This document shows positions 1 to 6,810 of a DNA stretch of 12,174 bases, one piece after another. Location of the stretch: the NCBI GenBank assembly GCA_030698965.1, contig JAUYLM010000079.1, forward strand, positions 1 to 12,174, given 5' to 3'. The notes beneath the pieces are model-generated. The model made no database searches, had not been told where the DNA came from, and saw only the letters and a list, made by a program, of their open reading frames with translations. A program made the translations under genes and the position numbers. The first letter of the stretch is position 1. Every line of letters begins with the position of its first letter. This stretch comes from a bacterium (lineage in GTDB: Bacteria > Patescibacteriota > Minisyncoccia > Phycocordibacterales > PALSA-1337).

Positions 1-516
1 AAATTTTCAAAAATAAAACACCAGAAAGCCAAGAACGATGCGCAGAAGAGCAAAGTATTCGGTAAACTTGTAAGATTCATTACCGTAGAAGCCAAAAAAG
101 CCGGAGGAAACTTGAAATCCCCGGGTCTGGCACTAGCCATAGAAAAAGCCAAAAAAGAAAACATGCCGAATGACACCATAGACCGGGCGGTCAAAAAAGC
201 TACGACAGATAACAGCTCTGCCATGGAAAACATCCTCTATGAAACATACGGTCCGGGAGGAATAGCCATGCTCATAGAAGTTCTGACGGATAATAGAAAT
301 AAGGCAGCACAAGAGATAAAACATATTCTCTCCAAGAATGGCACAGAGTTGGCCGCTGTTGGTAGCGCTACTTGGGCATTTACAAAAACTCACGAGGGCT
401 GGAAAGCCAATAGCACAATGCCACTGGAAGATGCTGATATTCAGACACTAGAAGCACTAGTTGAGGAGCTTGAGGAAAACGACGAGGTGCAGGATGTCTT
501 CACTAACGCAGAATAG
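1..516 (+). CDS. YebC/PmpR-family protein, 5' end outside window, short form
   Basis: The reading frame is open from the first base and ends at TAG 514-516, giving 171 visible residues. It begins in the conserved SKxxxIKHxKAKNDAQK region, so only about eight N-terminal residues are missing. Other family marks are the ENMPNDTIDRAVKKA helix, the YETYGPGG loop, LTDNRNKAAQEIKHI, and a C-terminal ELEENDEVQDVFTN. The family binds DNA or acts on the translating ribosome; which role applies here cannot be told. E. coli YebC is about 246 residues, whereas this one would be about 180. After SATWAFTK the sequence goes almost directly to the terminal helix, so about 60 residues corresponding to the middle domain are absent, with no frameshift. 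The gene lies one base before ruvC, matching the yebC-ruvC linkage seen in many bacteria. Family assignment is firm; function is inferred. Confidence 0.93.
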   Translation, partial: KFSKIKHQKAKNDAQKSKVFGKLVRFITVEAKKAGGNLKSPGLALAIEKAKKENMPNDTIDRAVKKATTDNSSAMENILYETYGPGGIAMLIEVLTDNRNKAAQEIKHILSKNGTELAAVGSATWAFTKTHEGWKANSTMPLEDADIQTLEALVEELEENDEVQDVFTNAE

Positions 517-517
517 C

Positions 518-1009
518 ATGAGAATTTTAGGAATTGATCCGGGATATGACAGGGTGGGAATCTCAATCGTAGAAAAGGTGGGAAAAAATAAAGAAGTTTT
601 AATTTTTTCTGAATGTTTTCAAACGTCTTCAAAGGATTCCTTTTATACCAGGCTCTCTCAGGTTGGAGAAAAGGTATCTAAAATAATAAAAAAATATTCT
701 CCTGACTCTCTGGCCATAGAGTCCCTGTTTATAACAAAAAACCAGAAGACGGCAATGAGGGTCAGCGAGGCGCGCGGTGTGATTATGTATGAAGCCGTGA
801 AAGCTGGTTTGCCAGTCTTTGAATATACCCCACTCCAAATAAAAGTGGCTGTTACCGGCCACGGCTCAAGCGACAAGGCGCAGATCATAAAAATGATTCC
901 GCTTCTGATCAAATTACCGGATAAAAAAGCCCATGATGATGAATACGACGCCATCGCGGTTGCACTTACGTGCATTGCGCATGAAGGTAAAAGTTTTCCA
1001 CAGAAATAG
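518..1009 (+). CDS. ruvC: RuvC, Holliday junction resolvase
   Basis: This 163-residue protein matches RuvC, the RNase H-fold endonuclease that acts as a dimer to cut Holliday junctions with RuvAB. The N-terminal MRILGIDPGYDRVG carries the first catalytic aspartate (D7). LAIESLF supplies the glutamate (E68). The C-terminal HDDEYDAIAVAL region supplies the last two acidic residues (D141 and D144 by alignment with E. coli D138 and D141). The central NQKTAMRVSEARGVIM and TGHGSSDKAQI blocks are also typical. All four metal ligands are present, so it should be active. I chose ATG 518 because the domain begins exactly there; the frame stays open upstream to 461 but would overlap the preceding gene with non-conserved sequence. 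It starts one base after the yebC stop and has no Shine-Dalgarno, so it is probably read from the same mRNA. ruvA and ruvB are not in the window. Confidence 0.95.
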   Translation: MRILGIDPGYDRVGISIVEKVGKNKEVLIFSECFQTSSKDSFYTRLSQVGEKVSKIIKKYSPDSLAIESLFITKNQKTAMRVSEARGVIMYEAVKAGLPVFEYTPLQIKVAVTGHGSSDKAQIIKMIPLLIKLPDKKAHDDEYDAIAVALTCIAHEGKSFPQK

Positions 1010-1032
1010 GTATTTGCAAAAAAACCGACATT

Positions 1033-1061
1033 TTGTTACAACTATGAAGTAAAAAAATAAT
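1033..1061 (+). promoter_or_regulatory. Possible promoter for the small acidic gene
   Basis: TTGTTA at 1033-1038 and AATAAT at 1056-1061 are separated by 17 bases and resemble sigma70 -35 and -10 boxes. Transcription would start near 1068, only about five bases before ATG 1073, leaving no room for a Shine-Dalgarno. The region is A-rich, so a chance match is quite possible. Confidence 0.35.
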
Positions 1062-1072
1062 CAAAAAAGATT

Positions 1073-1270
1073 ATGCCAAAAACAAAAGAATTGGAGAAAA
1101 AAATAAGCAGCCCCGGAGATGATTTGGAAAAAATAATTGAGATTGATACCGAAGACAAAGTAGTCGATCCTGAGCTTATTCCCGGAGAAGAGGCTGAGGA
1201 TGAATTGGACGAAGATGCGGTTCTTGATGACGAGGAAGTCGATCCTTTTAAAGATAAGTGGGAGGAGTAA
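1073..1270 (+). CDS. Small highly acidic protein, unknown function
   Basis: I do not recognise this 65-residue protein. It contains 27 Asp or Glu against 8 Lys and no Arg, a net charge of about -19. There is no signal peptide, membrane segment or cysteine. The N-terminal 22 residues are mixed-charge and could form a helix (KTKELEKKI). The middle is a nearly uninterrupted acidic stretch (residues 39-57), and the end is DPFKDKWEE, where the aromatic residues sit among charges. Such composition suggests a disordered, solvent-exposed protein or an acidic tail that binds a basic partner; this is inference. It lies 63 bases after ruvC and 75 bases before a penicillin-binding protein gene. It could be a real conserved small protein or a chance ORF. 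The coherent composition, and a plausible promoter just upstream, favour a real gene. Confidence 0.6.
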   Translation: MPKTKELEKKISSPGDDLEKIIEIDTEDKVVDPELIPGEEAEDELDEDAVLDDEEVDPFKDKWEE

Positions 1271-1311
1271 TTAGGTTCCATATGCCATGATATTGGCAAG
1301 CATGTCATAAT

Positions 1312-1339
1312 TTAACATATTTAACATGTGTGATACAAT
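1312..1339 (+). promoter_or_regulatory. Promoter of the PBP gene, predicted leaderless
   Basis: TTAACA at 1312-1317 (five of six to TTGACA), a 16-base spacer, and TACAAT at 1334-1339 (five of six to TATAAT) form a good sigma70-type promoter. The TG at 1331-1332 makes an extended -10. Counting seven bases from the -10 puts +1 at 1346, exactly the A of the PBP start codon. An mRNA from here would have no 5' leader. Confidence 0.65.
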
Positions 1340-1345
1340 TTCGCC

Positions 1346-3886
1346 ATGTCGACCCATAGATCCCGCCGCAAACCATGGTGGATTAGACACATAAAAGCCC
1401 TTATCCTATTTGCCATATCCTTATTCCTTGTTGGCACGGGCATTACGGTTATTTGGTTTTCTACCCTTCAAATTCCTGATTTGAGTGCTTTCGAGGCGCG
1501 CAAAGTAGCTCAATCAACCCAGATCTACGACCGCACGGGTGAAATTGTGCTTTATGACGTCCATGGGGACACCAAAAGAAAGATTGTTCCTTTTTCAGAA
1601 ATTTCCGAGCATATAAAGCACGCCACCATAGCAGTGGAGGATAATGATTTCTACAATCACCGTGGTATACAGCCGTCTTCCATAGTTCGAGCCTTTCTTG
1701 CCGACATAAAAGGAGGGGAACTGACTCAGGGAGGTTCTACCATCACACAGCAGGTTATCAAAAACTCAGTACTAACCAAGGACAAGACCATTACAAGGAA
1801 GCTCAAGGAGTGGATTCTTGCCATAAAAATAGAGAAGGTCCTTACAAAAGACGAGATATTTGAAACATATCTCAATGAAAGTCCGTACGGAGGAACCATT
1901 TATGGAGTTGAGCTAGCAAGCAAAGCCTTTTTCGGAAAATCCGCCAAAGACGTGACTATAGCCGAATCCGCTTATCTGGCTGCCGTTCCTCAGGCTCCGA
2001 CCTTTTATTCTCCTTATGGAAAAAACCGTGACAAACTTGATGCGAGGCAGAAAATGATATTAGAAAAAATGAAGGAACAGGGCTACATAAACGAGGAAGA
2101 ATACGCATCTGCACTAGAAGAAAAAGTTGAGTTCCTGGCAAAAAATACATCTGGGATAAGAGCTCCGCACTTTTCCATATATGTCAGGGAATATCTTATA
2201 GAAAAATATGGACAGGAAATGGTTGACGAAGGTGGATTGAAAGTGACAACTTCACTTGATTACAGGATGCAGGAAAAAGCGGAAGAGGTGATAGGAAGAT
2301 TCGCGCCAACCCTGGCTTCCCAGTTCAATGCGAGCAATACGGCGATGATCGCCATCAACCCAAAAAATGGGGACATACTGGTGATGGTCGGATCCAGAGA
2401 CTACTTTGACGAGGAAATTGAAGGAAATTTCAATGTCTCCACCGCTCACCGCCAGCCTGGGTCCACTTTCAAGCCTTTTGTATACGCCACTGCGTTTATG
2501 AGAGGCTATACTCCGGAAACAGTCCTCTTTGATGTACCTACAGAATTTTCCACGCAATGTACGGTAGATGGCAAACCAAAAAGAGCGGGTCAGGATCCTA
2601 AGACGTGCTATTCTCCAGAAGAATATGATGGATTATATGAAGGACCCCTTACAATCAGGGAGGCGCTTGCACACTCCAGAAACATACCAGCGGTCAAAGC
2701 CCTTTATTTGTCCGGAATAAAAGAATCTCTTGCAACAGCACGGGCTATGGGCATAACAAGCCTGACAACTCCGGATAGATACGGACTTACTCTTGTCCTC
2801 GGAGGAGGAGAAGTCTCTCTTTTGGAGCTTACGAGCGCTTATGGTGTGTTCGCAAATGACGGCATACGGAACCCATACCGATCCGTGCTGAAGGTAGAGG
2901 ACAGCAATGGAAATATTTTAGAAGAAGCCAAGGATTTCCCGAGCCAGGCAATATTCCCTCAGGCTGCCCGCCAGATTAATGATATTCTATCTGATACCAA
3001 AGTGCGCATGTCCAGCCTCGTACCCATAGGCGAGGCTCTGGGAGGCAAACAAGTTGCTATAAAGACCGGAACAACAAATGATTTTAAGGACGTTTGGATT
3101 GCCGGATATACACCGAACATTGCTGTGGCGGCATGGGCCGGAAAAAATGACAACACTTCCATGGGCAAGAAGGTGGCTGGCCTTATAATTTCTCCTCTTT
3201 GGGGAGCGTTCATGTCTGAGATAAATGAATACATTCCGAATGATTATTTCAAAAAGCCGGAACCGCCACCGCCAGATTCCAAGCCGGTGCTTCGAGGGAT
3301 ATGGAGAGGTGGAATTTCCTATAACATAGACACAATATCCCAAAAAGTGGCTACGGAGTACACACCCCAGGAAACGAAACAGGAAATAATTCTGAATGGC
3401 GTACACTCTATTCTTCAATGGGTAAATAAGGATGATCCAACCGGCCCTAGTCCGAGAAACCCAGCTGAGGATTCGCAATACGAATATTGGGAATACGGTG
3501 TTAGAAACTGGTTCAATAACTGGAGATTGAGCAACCCGAACTTCCTTGAAGCCAGCTCATTTGATATTCCAACGGTTATGGACGACGTACATACCTCATC
3601 CAGTTCTCTGACTGTAAGCATCACCTCTCCCGCGTCGGACACTTGGGTCAACCCGCAGGCAAAAGTAAACATCAACCTTGTTGTATCTGGACAATACCCT
3701 ATTAAAAAAGCGGAATTGTATGTGAACGGAAGATACATCTACACAAATGAGCTGAACCCAGAAACTCTCAGTTTTATCCCGCAGGAGGCCGGGGTAATCC
3801 AGGGAAAGAACATTATCAAAGCCATAGTCTATGACAGTGTGTTCAACAAAAGCGAGGTTGCAATCGACCTGATCATCAGCGATTAG
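1346..3886 (+). CDS. Class A penicillin-binding protein (PBP1A/1C type), bifunctional
   Basis: This 846-residue protein polymerises and cross-links peptidoglycan on the outer face of the membrane. It has a basic cytoplasmic N-terminus (residues 1-18) and one membrane anchor (about 19-40). The GT51 transglycosylase shows EDNDFYNHRGI (catalytic E98), GGSTITQQ (129-136) and the YLNESPYGGTIYGVELASK block (from about 175). The transpeptidase shows STFK (S373 nucleophile, K376), SRN (444-446) and KTGT (573-576). All key residues are present, so both activities are expected. After a proline-rich hinge (638-643) comes an unusual tryptophan- and tyrosine-rich stretch (about 690-730). It ends in an Ig-like beta domain (about 755-846) resembling the C-terminal modules of PBP1C-type enzymes. 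No Shine-Dalgarno precedes ATG 1346, consistent with the leaderless promoter there. Its stop overlaps that of the convergent gene by four bases. A more exact subfamily name is not safe. Confidence 0.96.
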   Translation: MSTHRSRRKPWWIRHIKALILFAISLFLVGTGITVIWFSTLQIPDLSAFEARKVAQSTQIYDRTGEIVLYDVHGDTKRKIVPFSEISEHIKHATIAVEDNDFYNHRGIQPSSIVRAFLADIKGGELTQGGSTITQQVIKNSVLTKDKTITRKLKEWILAIKIEKVLTKDEIFETYLNESPYGGTIYGVELASKAFFGKSAKDVTIAESAYLAAVPQAPTFYSPYGKNRDKLDARQKMILEKMKEQGYINEEEYASALEEKVEFLAKNTSGIRAPHFSIYVREYLIEKYGQEMVDEGGLKVTTSLDYRMQEKAEEVIGRFAPTLASQFNASNTAMIAINPKNGDILVMVGSRDYFDEEIEGNFNVSTAHRQPGSTFKPFVYATAFMRGYTPETVLFDVPTEFSTQCTVDGKPKRAGQDPKTCYSPEEYDGLYEGPLTIREALAHSRNIPAVKALYLSGIKESLATARAMGITSLTTPDRYGLTLVLGGGEVSLLELTSAYGVFANDGIRNPYRSVLKVEDSNGNILEEAKDFPSQAIFPQAARQINDILSDTKVRMSSLVPIGEALGGKQVAIKTGTTNDFKDVWIAGYTPNIAVAAWAGKNDNTSMGKKVAGLIISPLWGAFMSEINEYIPNDYFKKPEPPPPDSKPVLRGIWRGGISYNIDTISQKVATEYTPQETKQEIILNGVHSILQWVNKDDPTGPSPRNPAEDSQYEYWEYGVRNWFNNWRLSNPNFLEASSFDIPTVMDDVHTSSSSLTVSITSPASDTWVNPQAKVNINLVVSGQYPIKKAELYVNGRYIYTNELNPETLSFIPQEAGVIQGKNIIKAIVYDSVFNKSEVAIDLIISD

Positions 3887-4140
3887 CGTATATCGCTTAT
3901 GCGAATTTTCTGAATTTTTTGACTAATTTCTTTCAGAATAAGATTTTTCTTAATAAAAATCTCGTTTTTTAAAGCGGAGGTGGCGTGGATCACCAGTTCT
4001 CCGGAGCTAATTTTTACATCTTTCATCTCAAGCTCGACTCCTGTATGCTTCTTTATTATTTCTACTATTAAAATATGGTTCTGAATCTGGGTGGCGGCCC
4101 TGCCCCTAAACTTACCCAGAAATCCTTCGATACTTTTCAT
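3883..4140 (-). CDS. DciA-like (DUF721) protein, short form
   Basis: An 85-residue protein. The segment KDVKISSGELVIHATSALKNEIFIKKNLILKEI resembles the conserved core of the DUF721/DciA family, in which strands are followed by a helix carrying an NEI/NEL-type motif. DciA helps load the replicative helicase at the origin in bacteria that lack DnaC. The N-terminal 30 residues (MKSIEGFLGKF onward) are basic. The gene is five bases downstream of dnaN in the dnaA-dnaN-dciA order, which fits a replication role. It is shorter than many DciA proteins (often 100-150 residues or more) and has little beyond the core. There is no signal peptide or membrane segment, and no Shine-Dalgarno before ATG 4140. 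Family assignment comes from weak but position-consistent similarity; a KH-like fold protein of other function remains possible. Confidence 0.65.
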   Translation of the reverse strand: MKSIEGFLGKFRGRAATQIQNHILIVEIIKKHTGVELEMKDVKISSGELVIHATSALKNEIFIKKNLILKEISQKIQKIRISDIR

Positions 4141-4145
4141 TCGCT

Positions 4146-5252
4146 TTATCTGTTCATAGGCATCACAATATACCGAAAAGTATTATCCGAAACAGGAGAG
4201 ATTACCAAGGGCTTGTGCATGCCGTTAAAAATAAGGTTTACACTATCGGAATCGATGGACTGGAAACAGTCTATTATATATTTATAGTTAAAGTTTATAT
4301 CTACCGCCTCGCCAGTCACCACAGCATCAAGGGCAGTTAGGTTTTCCCCAACATCACTGTTCTTTGTCTTTATCTCGCATACCTTTGCTTCCGGGATTAT
4401 TTTTATATTTATCTGGTTGAATTTGTCAGAAAAAATATTCGAGATCTTTAGGGCATTAACAAGATCATGCTTCAATAAAACCGCTTCTGTAACGCTCTGC
4501 TTTGGAATAATCTGCTTGTAATCAGGGAAAACCCCGTCTACCACGCGGGAAACCAAGTAAACCCCATTGTAACTAAAGGATATTTGGTTTTTATCAAGCT
4601 CTACCGCCACCTCTCCGCTAACATTTTCCAGCACCCTCAGTATCTCAGGTATGTTTTTATGAGGAATAAGAATCATGCCAAAATCCCCACTTTTTTTTAT
4701 TTTTACTTTTTTTTCAGCAAGCCTAAAAGAGTCGGTTGCAACAAAAACAACAAACTCATCCTCACAATACACATACACACTTGAAAGTTCCGGCTTAATG
4801 CTGGATATAGAGGAGCTGTACCAGACGGCCTTCAACCCCCTAACAAAATCAGATGCGTTCAGCGAAAAATTGCTGCCATTTTCAACGCGAGGAAGGGTTG
4901 GAAAATCATCATGTGGAAGCGTCTTGATGACCCCAGAGCTTCGTGGAGCACTCACCCTAACATTCCCCTGCTGAAGCTCAATTTTCACTCCCCTGTCGCC
5001 ATCTGGAATGCTCCCCACAAAAGAAGCTAGTGTCTGACCGGGGACAGCGACGACGCCGGGATCTTCAACTTTGGCGGGAATGGATATTTCTATTCCGAGA
5101 TCGAGGTTCGTCGCCCTTATGGTAAGTGTGTTATTTTTTTCCGCTTCCAAAAGAAGACAGGAAAGAACGGGAAGGGTCATATGTTTTCCTGAGATGCGTT
5201 CCGCTAAACCCACCGCCTCCCTTAGTTTTCCTTGTGCACATTCTATTCTCAT
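4146..5252 (-). CDS. dnaN: DNA polymerase III beta subunit (sliding clamp)
   Basis: The 368-residue length is typical of the beta clamp, the dimeric ring that tethers DNA polymerase to DNA and recruits other replication and repair proteins. Recognisable blocks are ERISGKHMTLPVLSCLLLEA (about 18-37), TDSFRLAE (173-180), VFPDYKQIIPK (241-251), FNYKYIID (321-328) and the C-terminal YIVMPMNR. That last motif lines the hydrophobic pocket where clamp-binding peptides dock and is close to E. coli YVVMPMRL. The three similar domains are each about 120 residues. ATG 5252 fits the family N-terminus; the bases before it are AT-rich with no Shine-Dalgarno. It lies 211 bases downstream of dnaA, across the likely origin, and five bases before the dciA-like gene, so dnaN and dciA are probably co-transcribed. 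Confidence 0.98.
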   Translation of the reverse strand: MRIECAQGKLREAVGLAERISGKHMTLPVLSCLLLEAEKNNTLTIRATNLDLGIEISIPAKVEDPGVVAVPGQTLASFVGSIPDGDRGVKIELQQGNVRVSAPRSSGVIKTLPHDDFPTLPRVENGSNFSLNASDFVRGLKAVWYSSSISSIKPELSSVYVYCEDEFVVFVATDSFRLAEKKVKIKKSGDFGMILIPHKNIPEILRVLENVSGEVAVELDKNQISFSYNGVYLVSRVVDGVFPDYKQIIPKQSVTEAVLLKHDLVNALKISNIFSDKFNQINIKIIPEAKVCEIKTKNSDVGENLTALDAVVTGEAVDINFNYKYIIDCFQSIDSDSVNLIFNGMHKPLVISPVSDNTFRYIVMPMNR

Positions 5253-5463
5253 ATGTTTATTATTATTTATATTAATACTTATTATTACTATTAGTGCTGT
5301 GGATATGGTGATAACTTTTTTCGGCCTTACCCTGCCTGGTTATTTGCGGTTTTCTTTTTGTTGATAATTTTTTCATAACTCCTGTCGTCTTTCTGTTTGT
5401 TTCCAGACCATCTCCTTTTCCTTGGTTTCTTCATGTTTTACCCACACCTATTCCACAACCTAT
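5253..5463. other. Candidate replication origin (oriC), dnaA-dnaN intergenic region
   Basis: This 211-base gap has no gene. It contains three nonamers with one mismatch to the DnaA box TTATNCACA: ATATCCACA (minus, 5298-5306), TTATCAACA (minus, 5359-5367) and TTACCCACA (plus, 5438-5446). Weaker sites are TTATCACCA (minus, 5306-5314) and CTATCTACA (plus, 5460-5468). With equal base frequencies about 0.16 one-mismatch sites would be expected here by chance. Beside the first box is a nearly pure A/T tract (5256-5293), a good candidate for the unwinding element. The position between dnaA and dnaN is a classic origin location. Function is inferred from these signals. Confidence 0.7.
5256..5293. other. 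AT-rich unwinding element with trinucleotide periodicity
   Basis: On the plus strand the tract contains three TTA repeats (5257-5265) and then TTA TTA TTA CTA TTA (5279-5293). A four-base GTGC spacer (5294-5297) separates it from a DnaA box (5298-5306). On the minus strand the second run reads TAA TAG TAA TAA TAA away from the box. That matches the DnaA-trio triplet TA(G/A), which in other bacteria follows a box and GC-rich spacer. The strand polarity relative to the box needs checking against characterised origins. Confidence 0.5.
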
Positions 5464-6810
5464 CTACAGCATTGCCCTGATCTGGGATATCTCCTCCATC
5501 AGCACCGGATTTGTCTTTATCTCCCCTCTGACCTTCTCATAAGAGTGGATCACGGTGGTGTGGTCCCTTCCACCCATTTTTTCCCCAATAGAGGGAAAAG
5601 ACACGCTCAGGTCTTCACGCAGAATATACATTATGACTTGTCGCGGCTTCACCACCTCCTTTTTTCTGGTTTTATCGTATATGCTGTCTTCGTCTACATT
5701 ATAAAAATCCGAGACGAGCTTGATAACGTCCTTGATGGATATATTTTTCTTGGGTTTTGTGCTGTTTTTTACTAGATTCTTCACTTCAAGCAAAGAAAGG
5801 GGCCGGTTTTTGAGCTGGGTTTGGCATACAATGGCATTTACAACACCTTCCAATTCCCGAACGTTGCTTTCTATACTTGATGCGAGGAATTCGAGAATAG
5901 GATCCTCCAAAACCACATTGCTAGCCAGGCTTTTTGTCCTGAGGATTGCCATGCGCGACTCGTGGTCAGGGGCTGGGAGCTCTATGATCATCCCTGCATT
6001 GAACCTGGATTTTATGCGGTCTTCGAGTCCTGGAATAAAGTTGGGATGCTTGTCGCAAGAGAAGATCAGCTGGCGGTTGCTCTCATGGAATGTGTTGAAA
6101 AGATAGAAGAATTCCTCCTGGAATTTGTCTTTTCCCGAGAAAAATTGGACATCGTCCATGATGATAACGTCGTATTTCCGGTATTTTTCCTTGAATTGCT
6201 GAGCCTTGTTGCTTTGCAGGGCGTTGAAGTATTCGGAACCGAACTTCTCAGAGGTAAGATAGAAAACCTTTTTCTGTCGGTGCTCTGTTTTGATGTGGTT
6301 CCCTATGGCCTGAATAAGGTGTGTCTTGCCATGCCCTGTATTTCCATAGATAAATAAAGGATTATAGGCTGTTCCTGGGGTTTTGACTACTGTTTTTGAT
6401 GCGGCGTGGGCAAGTTCATTGAATGGCCCCACTATAAAATTATCAAAAACGTATCTAGGGTTTAGATTATCGTCCTTATTTACATAAAAATCCTGCAGTG
6501 GCATAGAAATCGTGGGCACTGCCTGCACTTTTCTCCTTTCCTCAGCCTTTTTCTTCTCAGCGTCTTTTGTTATGACATACTCAAGCGAGCGAATCTCATC
6601 GTTCATTTTTCTCAGCGTCCTGAGTATGACTGAATGGAACTTTTTATAGAGCCAGTCTCTGGTAAAAGAGTTTGGGACCCCCAGATATATAGTTCCCTCC
6701 TCTTGTTTTAATATAAAGCTTCCCTTGAACCAAGTGGAAAAATTCGCTTCCGAGACGGCAAGCTCTATTTCCACCATCGCACTTTCCCATAGTTTTATAT
6801 GATCATTCAT
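5464..6810 (-). CDS. dnaA: Chromosomal replication initiator DnaA
   Basis: A complete 448-residue DnaA, the AAA+ ATPase that binds origin boxes and melts the DNA. Domain I (about 1-85, LWESAMVEIELAVSEANFSTWF) is the self-association and helicase-contact module. Domain II is a short charged linker (about 85-115). The AAA+ core has Walker A GNTGHGKTH (156-164), Walker B VIIMDDVQF (215-223), sensor 1 LIFSCDKHP (248-256), the box VII segment GLEDRIKSRF with its arginines (261-270), and sensor 2 NVRELEG. Domain IV carries the DNA-binding signature GGRDHTTVIHSYEKV (413-427), which reads the TTATNCACA box. No Shine-Dalgarno precedes ATG 6810. It diverges from rpmH and sits between two clusters of DnaA-box-like sites, so autoregulation is likely. 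Confidence 0.99.
   Translation of the reverse strand: MNDHIKLWESAMVEIELAVSEANFSTWFKGSFILKQEEGTIYLGVPNSFTRDWLYKKFHSVILRTLRKMNDEIRSLEYVITKDAEKKKAEERRKVQAVPTISMPLQDFYVNKDDNLNPRYVFDNFIVGPFNELAHAASKTVVKTPGTAYNPLFIYGNTGHGKTHLIQAIGNHIKTEHRQKKVFYLTSEKFGSEYFNALQSNKAQQFKEKYRKYDVIIMDDVQFFSGKDKFQEEFFYLFNTFHESNRQLIFSCDKHPNFIPGLEDRIKSRFNAGMIIELPAPDHESRMAILRTKSLASNVVLEDPILEFLASSIESNVRELEGVVNAIVCQTQLKNRPLSLLEVKNLVKNSTKPKKNISIKDVIKLVSDFYNVDEDSIYDKTRKKEVVKPRQVIMYILREDLSVSFPSIGEKMGGRDHTTVIHSYEKVRGEIKTNPVLMEEISQIRAML

Noticed and set aside
461..517. Upstream in-frame extension of ruvC
   Set aside because: It would overlap the yebC-like gene and precede the exact RuvC N-terminus MRILGIDPG.
986..999. Possible hairpin GGTAAAAGTTTTCC at the ruvC end
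   Set aside because: The stem needs a bulge, has almost no loop, and no T-run follows, so it is not a terminator.
994..1002. TTTTCCACA, a one-mismatch DnaA box
   Set aside because: It is isolated, lies inside ruvC, and is over 4 kb from the origin signals.
1301..1328. Inverted repeat CATGT...ACATG before the PBP gene
   Set aside because: Five-base arms in AT-rich sequence, and the interval is better explained by the promoter; not convincing as an operator.
2987..3478. Long minus-strand open frame inside the PBP gene
   Set aside because: Antisense to strongly conserved PBP sequence; its translation resembles no family.
4675..4974. Plus-strand open frames opposite dnaN, including one at 5071-5364
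   Set aside because: They lie on the opposite strand of a certain clamp gene; the one at 5071-5364 also runs into the AT-rich origin tract and is low complexity.
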